Shown here: piece by piece, positions 46,576 to 59,995 of the stretch | How the letters are laid out: every line of letters starts with the position of its first letter | Numbering within the stretch: position 1 is the stretch's first letter | Origin: Rhabditoides inermis | Taxonomy: Eukaryota > Nematoda > Chromadorea > Rhabditida > Rhabditidae | Direction: 5' to 3' | Assembly: GCA_963966185.1 (NCBI GenBank) | Contig: CAWZYM010000067.1 | Span: 1 to 64,000, forward strand | Length of the DNA: 64,000 nt | Made by a program: the position numbers and the translations under genes | The notes under the pieces: generated by a model | Databases searched by the model: none | The model's input: only the letters and a program-made list of their open reading frames with translations | What the model was told of the DNA's origin: nothing

Positions 46576-47648
46576 ATGTCGAAAGAGCAGAAACGACTCG
46601 CACTGACAGGGCCTGCCGGCGCCGGAGGGACGCTGGAAGATGAACAGGTGGGAGGGGGGGGAGGGGACATGGAGGGTGGACGACCAGGATGCTTATCATC
46701 AGGTGGTGGTCGATGCTCTTCCCTACCTCGACACGGAGTACAACGAGACTGACCGGCAGATGGCGCTCCAACTCATCGACCACGAGTGCAAGGTGGGCGG
46801 AGACGAAGGGGGCGGGGCTCGACGGGGTGTGGTTTGCAGATCTTCCGCCCCACCAAGAACTACCTGAAGCATCTGCCAGTGCCTGACTACGATGCGTTTC
46901 TCAGTACCACCATGATCAAGGAACACGCTAGGATGGCCAAGAAGCAGGTGAGAGGGGTGGAATGACGTCATCGGGCATAGGTATGCATGACGTCATTGTC
47001 ATGTTGCCAAGAGAGACGTGTGGGTGCTTAGGAGATGCCGAAGCTGGATATGCGTCGTTGTGAGCTGCCGTGTCCCGCCGGCACTTCGAGGCAAGGAGAC
47101 AAGGCCGCGTGGCAAAAGGTGCGCAGTCGAAATATACAATCTATCAATCAATCGATTATTTAGGCGATCAAGAACGCGAAGGCGCAGAACGAGCATCTGG
47201 CAGTGCGACAGCTGAATCTGAGTCTGATGGACGAGTATTCGGGGGAGCAGATGCTGAGAAGAAACAAGGGGCTGGAGGAGACACTTAACGAGGAGGAGAC
47301 ACAGCTCAGGAAGTGCAAGGAGGAGGTGGGAGAGAGAGAGGGGGGGGGGGAGAGGGGGAGTGTGGCGGTTGAGGTGATGGAGACGCACGCGCGCCGCAAG
47401 ATGGCCCAGATGGACGCGGGCCGGGCTCTGAAGGACCTCGAGGGCAGCTGGGTGTCCATGGTCACCAAGAACTACAGGTGAGCCCACGCGCCACTCTCTC
47501 TTTGAGCTTCATTGTGGGGGATATGAATGTTGAATGTGTCGTTTTGAGGATGGAGATGGAGAACAACCGTCTGCTGGATGAGATCGAGGTGGCGTCGAAG
47601 AAGCTAAAGCTCGACCAGCAGGCGCTCGACCAGCTCGTGGCCAACTGA
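46576..47648 (+). CDS. BCAS2: Pre-mRNA splicing factor SPF27 (BCAS2), PRP19 complex subunit
   Basis: Core subunit of the PRP19/CDC5L (NTC) complex of the spliceosome. Seven exons sum to 246 codons, near the 225 residues of human BCAS2. Family blocks occur in order: VVVDALPYLDTEYNETDRQM, RPTKNYLKHLPVPDYDAFLS, LDMRRCELPCP and AWQKAIKNAKAQNEHLAVRQ. A coiled coil with LEGSWVSMVTKNYRMEMENN ends KLKLDQQALDQLVAN. The second exon starts DAYHQVVV. Exons 6 and 7 are preceded by introns ending in GAG. The N-terminus MSKEQKRLALTGPAGAGG is short and not conserved. The ATG directly follows an acceptor-like TTTTAGA. Together with Prp3, this is the second core splicing protein in the window. Confidence 0.93.
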
Positions 47649-48197
47649 CGCCCCCCCCCCCTCCATACACTCGCTGTTCTCGTTGATATATAAGCACTGC
47701 TGATCTGTTCTTTTATGACGTTGTGACCGTGTTCTCTTGTTATCGATAAATCCTCTCGCATGACGTCATCTAGTTCCTGGTTCTCGAGTGTCTCTGGCCA
47801 GTTTCTCGGCAGAATTACTCACGAGTGGCTAGTGAAGTGCTTTGATCTCGCCGCTTTTTCAATGTGCTCACTTTGTGGTTTTTGGATGTCGAATGTGGGA
47901 AAAGGAACTGGCTATTCTCGCATTGACACTGTTGTGTGCAAACAGACATAGGCGACACTCATTCACCTGTCAGGAGATCTGAACCCTCACCCCTCGCTCT
48001 CTCACCCCCGCACACTCTCTCACTCTCCCTCTCACTACCAAGCACTCACTCCACTGCCGGACATATTGCAAGAAACCGGTGAGAACATTTGGGGGTGGTG
48101 CGAGGGGGAGGGATAGCGAGAGGGCAGTGAGTGAGACGCGAGAGGACATGAGGATCGTGTGCTCACTGTCGCACTTCTCTGTTCGGGGGCTGCGCAG
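47649..48197. other. Possible 5' exons of the M28-like gene
   Basis: A 63-codon frame at 47760-47951 with a hydrophobic stretch, and splice-like borders near 48078, could provide the missing N-terminus of the next gene. No model was secured. Confidence 0.35.
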
Positions 48198-48757
48198 ATT
48201 GTTGACGTCAACCGATTGAAGGATGACCTCAGCGGGTTTCTTGGGAAACCAAGGTGAGTTTATTAGAAAGAAGGCATCCTTTTACATTTTGTTACTCTTG
48301 TTTGTAGGTTTTCGGAAGAGGAAAAGGACGAGGCTCGGTCCGAAATTTCGAGAATATTCCGGGAGATGAATCTCACGTATTTTGAACAGTCTTTCATCGC
48401 CGAGGAAAAGGTTGGAAGCTTCGCAATTCAATCCCTTTTATCGACGATTTCGAGGGTTCGGTGGGCACGAATGTGATTGCGTTGTCGCCCGGACCGTACT
48501 TCGGAACGGCAGAGGACTCGATGGTCGTACTGGTTGCCAACTACGATACGGAAGAGGATATCGCTGGTGTGTCATTGTCACATTGTCATTCTGTCACTGT
48601 CACTGTCACTGTCACTGTCACTCAGGCGTGGATGACAACGGCAGTGGGGTGGCGGGGGCGCTGGAGACTGCGAGAGTGACCGCTCTGTCCCCACTCTACC
48701 CATTCAACTCCACTCTACTATACGCCATTGTCGATCAGAAACATCGATCTGAAACTC

Positions 48758-48791
<34 letters not shown>

Positions 48792-49229
48792 CCCTCTCTT
48801 TCTCTCCCCAATACAGTCGTTAGGGTTTGGCTGGTAGTCACGCATTCGTCGAAGAGGTCCTTCTGGAAATCATCGACAAAGAGAAGGTGGGGTGGAGAGT
48901 GGGCGTGGCTTAACTGGGCGTGGCTTGTGTCAGGTGCGTGGAGTGTTCGTGCTGGACGGCCTTCTGCACTTCGACCCGTTCCCGACGTCGCAGGCTATGC
49001 CGAAGGGCTTCGAAGACGTGTTTCCGGCGGCGGCGAAGCAACTCAGCGAACACAACACAATGGGAGACTTCATACAGGTCGGCTGTGCCAGAGTTCATCA
49101 GTGTCGCCCATCATTCATTGCCGTAGCAGATTCGACAACGATTCGATTGTTTTTGATTGTACCACTCATGCATGTTTTAAAGGTGACGGGAAGGAAAGAA
49201 GTGGACACGGACGTAATGCAGAGGTGATA

Positions 49230-49277
<48 letters not shown>

Positions 49278-49977
49278 CTTCTTATTGTAGCTTCGTGGCA
49301 GCCTTCACTCGAGCTTCTTCTCAGCTCGCTCCCAACTGGGCCTTCCAACCCTGGGTTCTCCCCCTTCAGCTTCCTCTCAACACCGTGAGATCGATTATTG
49401 ATCGTCGGGTTATCGATTGCTCAGGTGTCGTCTCTGTCGGACATCTACCGTCTCCACCCGTACCTGTTCGCTGATCATTCGTCCTTCTATTTCCACTCCA
49501 GACCCAAACTCGTTCTGCCCACCATTCATATCACAGACACACGTGAGTGGGAGATAGTGGCAGATGGGGTGAGCCTCCGTTCCACACACTTGACACACTT
49601 CTACTCTCCACCCGATTGCAGATGGGCTGCGGGGGGTGCGTCAGTACTGTCCGCAGTGTGATGGTCCGTTCCTGCTCTCTTCTTCCAACCTCGACTTCCT
49701 CTCACTCGTTGTGGACGCTGTTGTTCGATCCGTGGTCCTTCTCGCAGAGAGCAGCGGTCGGTCACTTGGCGTGTTTTTGAAACAATCTATGGCATTGTCT
49801 GTTGTTCTCATTCGAACAATGCAACTATTTTTGAAAGGAACACACCCCTCTAATATTCGTGTGAAAACTGCGACCACTGTGTGGAATAACAGCCATGTGT
49901 TGTGTATTTGTCCGTATTGCTTCATAGTTTCATTGTTTCAGCTGTCTCTCAATGAATTATTCCTCTCAAGACAGTAA
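48198..49977 (+). CDS. M28-family peptidase-like protein lacking catalytic and metal-binding residues (5' end unresolved)
   Basis: The alpha/beta fold of zinc aminopeptidases (M28) is recognisable: TNVIALSPGPYFGTAEDSMV, then VVLVANYDTEEDIAG, GVDDNGSGVAGALETARV, GLAGSHAFVEEVLLEI and ADHSSFYFHSRPKLVLPTIH. In active M28 enzymes the second block reads AHYDS; here His is Asn. The bridging DDNGSG is kept, but the Glu-Glu pair before GLxGS is absent (V-D-Q-K-H or spliced out). The late His ligand in DHSSF is kept. This therefore looks like a pseudo-enzyme. Exons: 48198-48253, 48308-48410, 48455-48566, 48626-48729, 48824-48886, 48934-49077, 49183-49223, 49291-49384, 49425-49542 and 49622-49977. The donor at 48730 is weak (GTCGAT), and the N-terminus, including any signal peptide, is not defined. 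A membrane or secretory location is possible but not shown. Confidence 0.7.
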
Positions 49978-50536
49978 AAACCTGTATTCTAATTAGTTCA
50001 ATGGTACCTTATTGAAACCGATATTGTTCAAGTTCTCGTAATCGGTTCAAATGTACTTATGTACTTTATAGAAACCGGTATTACAGTACCTTTTCAGCGT
50101 CCCAGTTTGTGGATGACCTGCAGTTCCTACACTAAGTGGACCACCCACGACGCAGTGTCATATCTGCTCACTTCACACACATAATGGGTATAGGGAAGAC
50201 TACTCCCGAATAATAATACAGTATAAAGTCATTTGTGAAAGAGGTCGTTGTCAAGAAACTGAACAGGAATGCAATAGTCCTAGTTTTTGTGTGTTTGTGA
50301 TCGAGAGTTTCTTAAAATCTTTGTCGTTCTCTCTCTCGCTCTCCCCTTTTTCAACATTCAAATACTATTACAGTGCCTATACCATACTTTCTAAATTCCG
50401 CGAGCTAGAAATTATCGGCGCAACATGCGTAAAGAAACATTTATTTTTGTAAGCAGATTATCTGATTTTGCAACTGTAGTGAGTAGACATTCCAGCATTC
50501 CACCTGTAACTTGTGATGTCAAGAGAAAAGAGAGAG

Positions 50537-50602
<66 letters not shown>

Positions 50603-51152
50603 GAGAGAGAGAGAAAATACATTTCTTTTTATCTGTCCACTTCCGTTCCAAGAAAAGCCTTTTCTGATAATTTCGCATCATTTATGCGGTCATCCAGGTG
50701 TGTGGGAAGAAAACACTCCGATCACAAAAGAATCGATGAGACAAGAAAGAAGAAAAGCTGATGATTGAGTGAGTATTTGAAAGCAGTTGGTCTATATTTT
50801 TGAGAAAAAAACAACTTGTCTGTATGTTTGTAAGACGAAAGAATTTCGGAACGTTGGGAGACATAATGTGGTACGTGTACGTGAATTAGAATGCGATCGG
50901 GAGGAAAATGATTCAAGGGAAAGTTGTTCACTGGACAAGACTGTATGAATGGAGCCTTCAGATTGAAAAACCTATCAGTGCCAACGTATCTCAAATATAT
51001 CAGCTAATTATTCAAGATATGTGTTCCCACTCAGTCTAAAATACTCAAATACATAGAATCCCTTCGCCATTTTATTGACTATTCATAAGCGAGTGCTAAT
51101 GCGCTTCTTTTTCTTTCTCTCTCTCACTTTTCCCCTTTCTTTCCCTTGCCCT

Positions 51153-51186
<34 letters not shown>

Positions 51187-51721
51187 CTCATCTCCCTAGG
51201 GAGTGGGAGGCGGATAGAAAGTTATAACTCAATTACACCTCATATATTCTAATTGTTTCCTCTTTCGCGAGTGCCCTCGGAAAGAGCAAAGTTCTCATAA
51301 AGACAGACTCTCAAAACATTACACATTCTGAGATCTGAGAGCGTTTCGCGGGTGGCATGTAATTTGTGATTCCATCTTATTGAAAATATGTTAGATGTGA
51401 CAATGTGATAACAAGATCATGCTATTTCAGACTCGAACTTATCGTGTTGTTGCAGTGTCCACATAACTGCTTCATGAATAAAAACCGATGGATTGCGACA
51501 AAACATTTGCTTGTGCAGTCGACTCTCGATCCCGATTGAAACGCATTCGCACGGATCGCCCTGTTTTGTTTACCCCAAGTGCATTTCGCTCACACATATA
51601 AGTTTATTGATGTATGTAAATAACAGTTGCATTTCACATCTACACACGACGGGTCATAACTGTCTCTGTTTTTATCACTGTGAGTTGGCATGGATGGGAT
51701 GATATGTGGAGTGGAGGGCTG
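49978..51721. other. Intergenic, with GA and CT microsatellites
   Basis: Holds (GA)n at 50524-50612 and (CT)n at 51155-51184. A short partly self-complementary stretch with repeated CGGT(T/A)...GGTACC blocks lies at 50000-50095. No exon recognised. Confidence 0.5.
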
Positions 51722-53293
51722 TTATCCGAAGAATCCTCCGGACATGGGAACTGCCCGGAGCGAGATGCGATCGTCACTTCTCTTCCCATACATCCCCCCA
51801 TTGAACATGAGGGGGGAGGAACGCTTTCCATACAGGCCTCCCGAGAAGGCAGTCAGAGAGTGAGCCCTCTTCCCATACAGCCCACCCGAGAAGGCTTGTA
51901 GCGGGGCCGCCCGCTTGCCGTACAGACCGCCCGAGAAAGCCTGCAGGTTCGAGGCCCGCTTGCCGTACAGGCCCCCCGGATACGCCTGCATCGGCGCCGC
52001 GCGCTTCCCGTACAGGCCCCCGGAGAATGCCTGCAGATTAGACGGCGCCCGTTTTCCGTAGACTCCCCCACTGAAGGGAATTGTAGCTCGTTTTCCGTAG
52101 ACACCGCCCGAAAACGGCATGCCAGCACGCTTGTTCATCTCATCTGGAAAGAGACGGAGTGAGTGGGCGGAGAGAGGAGAGGGAGGGAGGGGGGGGGGGA
52201 AGAGGAGAGGGAGGGAGGGGAGGAGGGAGAGAGAGAAAGGGAAGAGGGAGGGAGAGAGAGAAGGGTAAGGAGAGGAAAAGAGAGAGGGAGAAAGGGAGAC
52301 GGTCCATATATCCGCACGTACTTTGGATCTCTTTCCTGAACGTGAGTATCTCTGGAATGGTGATGTACACGGGCTCGTCTCCTTCAGACGACGTCGGAGC
52401 CGCCTCATCTGCAAATATGGCGTAATTCAGAAGACGTTGCGATGGCTGATTGGAGTAGCAATGAAGTGATTTTCCCTTGACTGCTCCGAAACATGGCAGA
52501 TCGAATGTGCGGAGACTATGAAAGAAGTGTTTGTCTATAAGTCTTCTTGAGACATGTAAGTGTACCCCAAAGGTCGATGAAACATGAGATGAGCACTTAT
52601 CGCCACAGCAGGCCTGATGAAAAGTGACGTAATAGGCGGCTGCCCTCGGGCGTTCGTTCATTATTGCGCGCAATTTTCAGCTGTGGCTGGCTGTCAAAGG
52701 CACAACAATTGCTTAAGCGAGAGAAAGCGAGGAGATAATCGAATCTATTACGCTGCCCGCTTCTTGTTCCGGTCTCAAGTCGCAAAACCAAACGTCCCCC
52801 TCTTCTCTCTCTCCATATATAGTGCGAGTGGAATGGAGTGAATGGTGGTGGGTGGTAATTGTGGATGGTCTCGGGTGAGTGGATGTGAGACGCATGCGAC
52901 TGTCGCTCACTCCTCCTGCCACTCACATGACACTCACTCACTCACTCACTCACTCACTCACTCACTCACTCACTCACTCACTCACTCACTCACTCACTCA
53001 CACTATCATATCTCAATCCAACACACATTCTCAACGCGTTATCGCCCGGAAACTGCCCACGGGAAGTGGCCGGCCCGCGAGATTCGATACTTTGAGAGGA
53101 TTTCGCGAGAAAAGAAGAGGGGGGGGGGGGGTACTCAAAGAAGGAGGGAGGGAGGGATAGAGGGAGACAGAGAGAGGGAGGGAGGAATGGAGGGACGGAG
53201 AGAAGTGGTATTGTGGATGCTCCCACCTGGTTGTTGCTCTGCTCTACAGTAAGCGAGGACCGCCAGGATGGCTATGAGACAGCGAGACAGCAT
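51722..53293 (-). CDS. nlp-10: Neuropeptide precursor with FSGGxY-amide repeats, NLP-10-like
   Basis: Secreted prohormone, three exons (53227-53293, 52322-52408, 51722-52143), 192 codons. The signal peptide is MLSRCLIAILAVLAYCRA. An acidic spacer (DEAAPTSSEGDEPVY) is followed by NKR. Eight repeats each end in Gly-Lys-Arg, the amidation plus cleavage signal. They include AGMPFSGGVYGKR, ATIPFSGGVYGKR, APSNLQAFSGGLYGKR, AAPMQAYPGGLYGKR, ASNLQAFSGGLYGKR, AAPLQAFSGGLYGKR, AHSLTAFSGGLYGKR and SSPLMFNGGMYGKR. The C-terminal end, AVPMSGGFFG before the stop, is a ninth, diverged copy with a free Gly, which could be amidated without cleavage. C. elegans NLP-10 peptides end (F/N)GGMYG, giving the family match. 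The LQAFSGGLYG subtype seems expanded here. Expressed in neurons by inference. Confidence 0.9.
52928..53001. repeat. (CACT)n tetranucleotide array
   Basis: About 18 copies of ACTC/CACT in the first intron of the neuropeptide gene. Confidence 0.95.
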
Positions 53294-53340
53294 CGGACAA
53301 ACAGCCACGGGAGGCCGGGTTACCTGCAAGGCACAATGCA

Positions 53341-53341
<1 letters not shown>

Positions 53342-53398
<57 letters not shown>
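53342..53398. repeat. (CT)n microsatellite
   Basis: About 28 CT dinucleotides upstream of the neuropeptide start codon. Confidence 0.95.
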
Positions 53399-53400
<2 letters not shown>

Positions 53401-53792
53401 GAGATACCGCGAAAAGTTTAGAGAACACGAGCGATGAAATGAGATGTATCGGATCTCTCGGAGCATAATCAGAAAATGAATATCAAGGAGTAGAGGTAGG
53501 TGAGGAGGGAAGACGGGAAGACTCTCTACCTCACGACACTGGATTACACTCGCTATATCCTATATAGCCCCATATACCAAAGAGGAGAAACGACACAAAG
53601 CAAACGTGTAAATGAGTAAACGTCCCGGAACGACAAGAGAAAAGAGAGGGAAAGAGGAGGGAAAGAGAGAGAGAGAAATGTGTTGTGACGGTGCGTTGAG
53701 TGAAATTCACAGAAAACAATTTTGCTTATGCGTGAGGATTTCACCTGGACGATAGAGGTGGGATGAGAGAAAAAAGGAAGGCGCAGTGAAGA

Positions 53793-55920
<2,128 letters not shown>

Positions 55921-56176
55921 GGAGGAGAAGGAGAAGGAGAGGGAGAAGGAGAAGGAGAAGGAGAAGGAGAAGGAGAAGGAGAAGGAGAAGGAGAAGGAGA
56001 AGGAGAAGGAGAAGGAGAAGGAGAAGGAGAAGGAGAAGGAGAAGGAGAAGGAGAAGGAGAAGGAGAAGGAGAAGGAGAAGGAGAAGGAGAAGGAGAAGGA
56101 GAAGGAGAAGGAGAAGGAGAAGGAGAAGGAGAAGGAGAAGGAGAAGGAGAAGGAGAAGGAGAAGGAGAAGGAGAAG
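55921..56176. repeat. (GGAGAA)n array, second locus, about 42 units
   Basis: Same hexamer as the array at 53797-54435, 1.5 kb away in the same orientation, with an early GGAGAG variant. Confidence 0.97.
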
Positions 56177-57060
56177 GTATGGTGTGGGCATGGGTGATTG
56201 GAAGTGTTAGCAACCGACGGCTGCCGGCTACGCACGCTCCCCAGGGAAAGAGACATACATCGCTATATGACTCCATTACCTAATACGAGAAGGGGATTTG
56301 GCACATACAATATGGCGTGACGTGGTCATGTCGGAGAGAGGGAGAGAGGGAGAGAGGGAGAGAGGGAGATAGGCGTGTGGAATAAGCGCGATTGTCGTGC
56401 TTTCAACTCTGCAGCGTCCTAGTGAATGAGAAAAGAGTAGGAGGTGGAATGAGAATGAGAGCGGCCATATAACAATCATCCATCCGACTGCCAACCGTCG
56501 ACCAGACATGAAAGGAAACCACTGAACCTCGTCTAGGGGGCGGTATAAGTGTTGTATAGGAGAGGATACGGTATAGGGATGTCCAGGGGAGGGGGGACAT
56601 CGGGTCATCCATCATCCAATACTAGCCAAGCATGTCCTGCCAAACACTAGAGGAGACCGAATTAGAGACGCCCACTCATCCACTCATCACGTATTAACTG
56701 ATCCGGAAGTGTGTGAGAGAGAGGGAAAGAGAGAAAGGAGGGAGAGAGGAAGAGGAAGAGAGAGAGAGAAAAAAAGGAAGAGAGAGAGGGGGGAGGGAGG
56801 GGAGAAAACCTCTCATGTCTCATGAATACGATATGGCGACAGAGTGATCGAATGAATCCATTCAGGCCATTTGTCATTTCAAGCACCCACAAACAGAAAA
56901 GCACAACAGTTTTAAAATTTCGGGTAGAATATACGGTAGCACCGATGAGATAGGAGAGAAGGAGTGATATCAAAAGAACGTGAGAGGGAAAGAGAGAAAG
57001 AGAGAGAGGTAGAGGGGGGGAAGTATGAGGAAGAGAGAGAGGTAGAGGGAGGAAGGATGA
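56177..57060. other. No gene seen
   Basis: Purine-rich intergenic sequence with short GGGAGA and GAGA runs. No splice-bounded coding segment recognised. Confidence 0.5.
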
Positions 57061-57069
57061 GGAAGAGAG

Positions 57070-57556
57070 AGAGAGGTAGAGGTAGAGGGAGAGGGAGAGG
57101 GAGAGGGAGAGGGAGAGGGAGAGGGAGAGGGAGAGGGAGAGGGAGAGGGAGAGGGAGAGGGAGAGGGAGAGGGAGAGGGAGAGGGAGAGGGAGAGGGAGA
57201 GGGAGAGGGAGAGGGAGAGGGAGAGGGAGAGGAGGGGAGAGGGAGAGGGGAGGGAGAGGGAGAGGGAGAGGGAGAGGGAGAGGGAGAGGGAGAGGGAGAG
57301 GGAGAGGGAGAGGGAGAGGGAGAGGGAGAGGGAGAGGGAGAGGGAGAGGGAGAGGAGAGGGAGAGGGAGAGGGAGAGGGAGAGGGAGAGGGAGAGGGAGA
57401 GGGAGAGGGAGAGGGAGAGGGAGAGGGAGAGGGAGAGGGAGAGGGGAGAGGGAGAGGGAGAGGGAGAGGGAGAGGGAGAGGGAGAGGGAGGAGAGGGAGA
57501 GGGAGAGGGAGAGGGAGAGGGAGAGGGAGAGGGAGAGGGAGAGGGAGAGGGAGAGA
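57070..57556. repeat. (GGGAGA)n array, about 80 units
   Basis: A near-500-base purine hexamer array with a few single-base indels (near 57230-57250, 57353, 57443 and 57489). They shift the frame and separate sub-blocks of perfect repeats. Confidence 0.96.
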
Positions 57557-58449
57557 GAGAGAGAGAGGAAGGGGGATGATGGAGCTGTTTGGTCATTGCT
57601 CATGGCGTGGGTGTATGCTGAATGAAAAGGGAGTCGTGTGCTCTTTTCACATGCAATGTGTCAATGTGATATGCATAGGGTTTGCAGGAATCATTGGAAG
57701 GACTGACTGATATTCAGAAGGCGGCAGGCGTCGTCGGATACTCGAGAGTCTAGACAGAATGAGGGGGGAGGGGGATCCCCCTCCCAATGAGGGAGGAGGA
57801 GGGCTTCGAAACACACCACACACATTGAAGCAAAAACATGTATGGGAGAGAGTGTAATTCTGTAATTGACAGACACAGGAAGAGGGAGAAGAGAGATAAG
57901 GAGAGGGAAAGGAAAGAGTAACATTGTCGTACGTTCGTTCAAGTGTAGTTGATTGCCGATACCCCTACGTCTATGGAAGTGCGTCGATGTTTCACGGATG
58001 ATCGAATGACAATGGCATTTCAAAGATCATTATCACAAGAAAGGATCAAGCATCTATTTGTAAAGCGCATCTACATTTTAACTTTTTTTCTTCTAAAAAC
58101 CTTGTTGAATATTTAGCATAAACAGTAATGATGTTAAAATATGTTGTTTATGTCGCAGAAAAGAAGTAGTGGAGTTGGAATTTATTGTAAACTAGATAAG
58201 TCTAAAAACTGACTGGAACGTGTGCAGTGCAGTGGACAGAACAAGTACGTGTTTGCATTATTTATATAACTTTATGGATACAAATGTGACTGACACTAGA
58301 ACTCCTCGTAGGAAACAGTTTACATTCATATTCTATTAACATTATATAAGAAACGTATTTATTGTGATTATGCATACCAAAAACAATGAACATTTCATGC
58401 AAACATCTATCAAGAATGATTGTTGAAGCTGATAAGTTGGAATGAGTTG
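57557..58449. other. No gene seen
   Basis: AT-rich unique sequence. No motif or repeat family recognised. Confidence 0.45.
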
Positions 58450-58856
58450 GTTAAAGGGGATTCTTAGCTACTCGGCAGACCCTAACGCATGTTCGGACCT
58501 CTGTGCTCTCCGTGAAAGCACACTATTTCGTCTTCCACTCGCGTGTTCGAGCTTCTATAGCATCGATAGACCCAAACTGGAGCGTTTGACCCTAACGAAT
58601 CCCCATTACAATCCGAGCGATAGAGGGTTGTTAGAAGGTTGATAGAAGCTCGCCTCTGTTTGAGGCACCCTCTATCAACCTTCTATTACCCCTCTATCGA
58701 GCCTCGAACGCGCTTCGATCAAGGTTCCTGTTTGGGTCTATCGATGCTGTAGAGGCTCGAACACGCGAGTGGAAGACGAAATAGTGTGCTTTCACGGAGA
58801 GCGCAGAGGTTCGAACAAGCGTTAGGCTCTACCGAGTAGCTAAGAACCCCTTTAAC
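58450..58856. mobile_element. Foldback element, family F4
   Basis: Arms 58450-58576 and 58731-58856 are inverted copies with few mismatches: GTTAAAGGGGATTCTTAGCT outside, CATCGATAGACCCAAA inside. A second, nested inverted pair lies in the loop (GATAGAGGGTTGTTAGAAGG at 58619 against CTCTATCAACCTTCTATTACC around 58671). Non-coding hairpin or MITE. Confidence 0.8.
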
Positions 58857-59701
58857 AACCTCGGGTTTGCAATATAATTCAAATAGGAAAAAAAAATGAA
58901 ATGGGAGGGTGTTTAGGTCCTCCACTTGAATTTTCAATCTGAACTAAAGGCATATTTCGAAAGATCTTGGTCTATACTTATCAACGTTTTTTCCACAAGC
59001 ATTCACTCAATCACAATCAATCTATCAATTACAGGCCCCGCAATCACTGATAAAAATAGTTTTTGTTAGAAATGTTGTGAAATCGAGTTGAAATGTAACT
59101 CTTGGGGCACTTCTTGGGGGCGTTGTTTGTTCAGGGATGTCAGACGCCCATTTTCAGAATGATTTAAGGTTTTGGTGAGTACTTACTTGAGTACTTGAAT
59201 AATATAGAGTACTTACTTGAGTACTTGAGAATGCTTCTTCAGCTTCATCTTTCGTCCCATCTTTCGGCACAGTGAACGGTCTCGAGCTGCAGTTGCCCAC
59301 TGCTTGTAGTCGTTACGCCCATAGAACAGCTCGTATCATTGCGGACTGTTCTTCTCGCCAGCACCGAGGTGAGAGTGTTATTCGCATTTATGAACCTTCC
59401 AAGGTACATAGATGTTTTCGTCGACCTCCTCAATTGCCTTGCCGACGAGTTGGATAACCCCAGTAGTTTGTTAGTTTCGTGAATAAATAGGTTATAGGTT
59501 GAAATTTGGAGTTTCAGGAAATACTTACAATAATACATAAATGCACTTGTTAGTATATAATGGGCCCGCAAATGAGTTCCACTCTTCTGCTTCTCACGAG
59601 AGACTTTACGGTAGTTAGATGAAGAGTAGAAGTTGTACTCCCCAGCCCATTGGATGATGTTTTAATTCGTTTTTGTTGCGTGGATACTCAAAGGGAGTGT
59701 T
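58857..59701. other. No gene; short direct repeat
   Basis: Contains two copies of GAGTACTTACTTGAGTACTTGA at about 59177-59230. Otherwise unique AT-rich sequence. Confidence 0.5.
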
Positions 59702-59995
59702 TGTACCCTCTGGTTTTCGAAGTTGAGTTTTCGAAGAGCACCGGAATGTGAAAATATATCAAAAATGATTCACTTTTTGCAAATGGACCATGTGCCGGAA
59801 ATGGCGGAAAGTTCGAGAAACCATCATCGACCGTGCACGTTTGTGCACATTTCTGCACACTTTTATCTTGAAAGAGCGTATTCGATTACACAAACTTTAA
59901 GGCGACTATAACATAACTTTTCTATGAGAAACTACTCTATTTATGACATATTTTCACATTCCGGGGCCAACTCAACTTCGAAAATCAGAGGGTAC
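59702..59995. mobile_element. Small inverted-repeat (MITE-like) element, family F5
   Basis: Termini of about 50 bases, 59702-59757 and 59947-59995, are inverted copies (GTACCCTCTGGTTTTCGAAG, then CCGGAATGTGAAAATAT). The intervening 190 bases are non-coding. Confidence 0.65.

Noticed and set aside
47760..47951. Small membrane protein gene
   Set aside because: Only one open frame with a weak hydrophobic stretch. More likely part of an unresolved 5' exon or BCAS2 3' flank.
56662..57710. Ser/Leu/Pro frames on minus and Gly/Arg frames on plus
   Set aside because: Artefact of GGGAGA and GA repeats.
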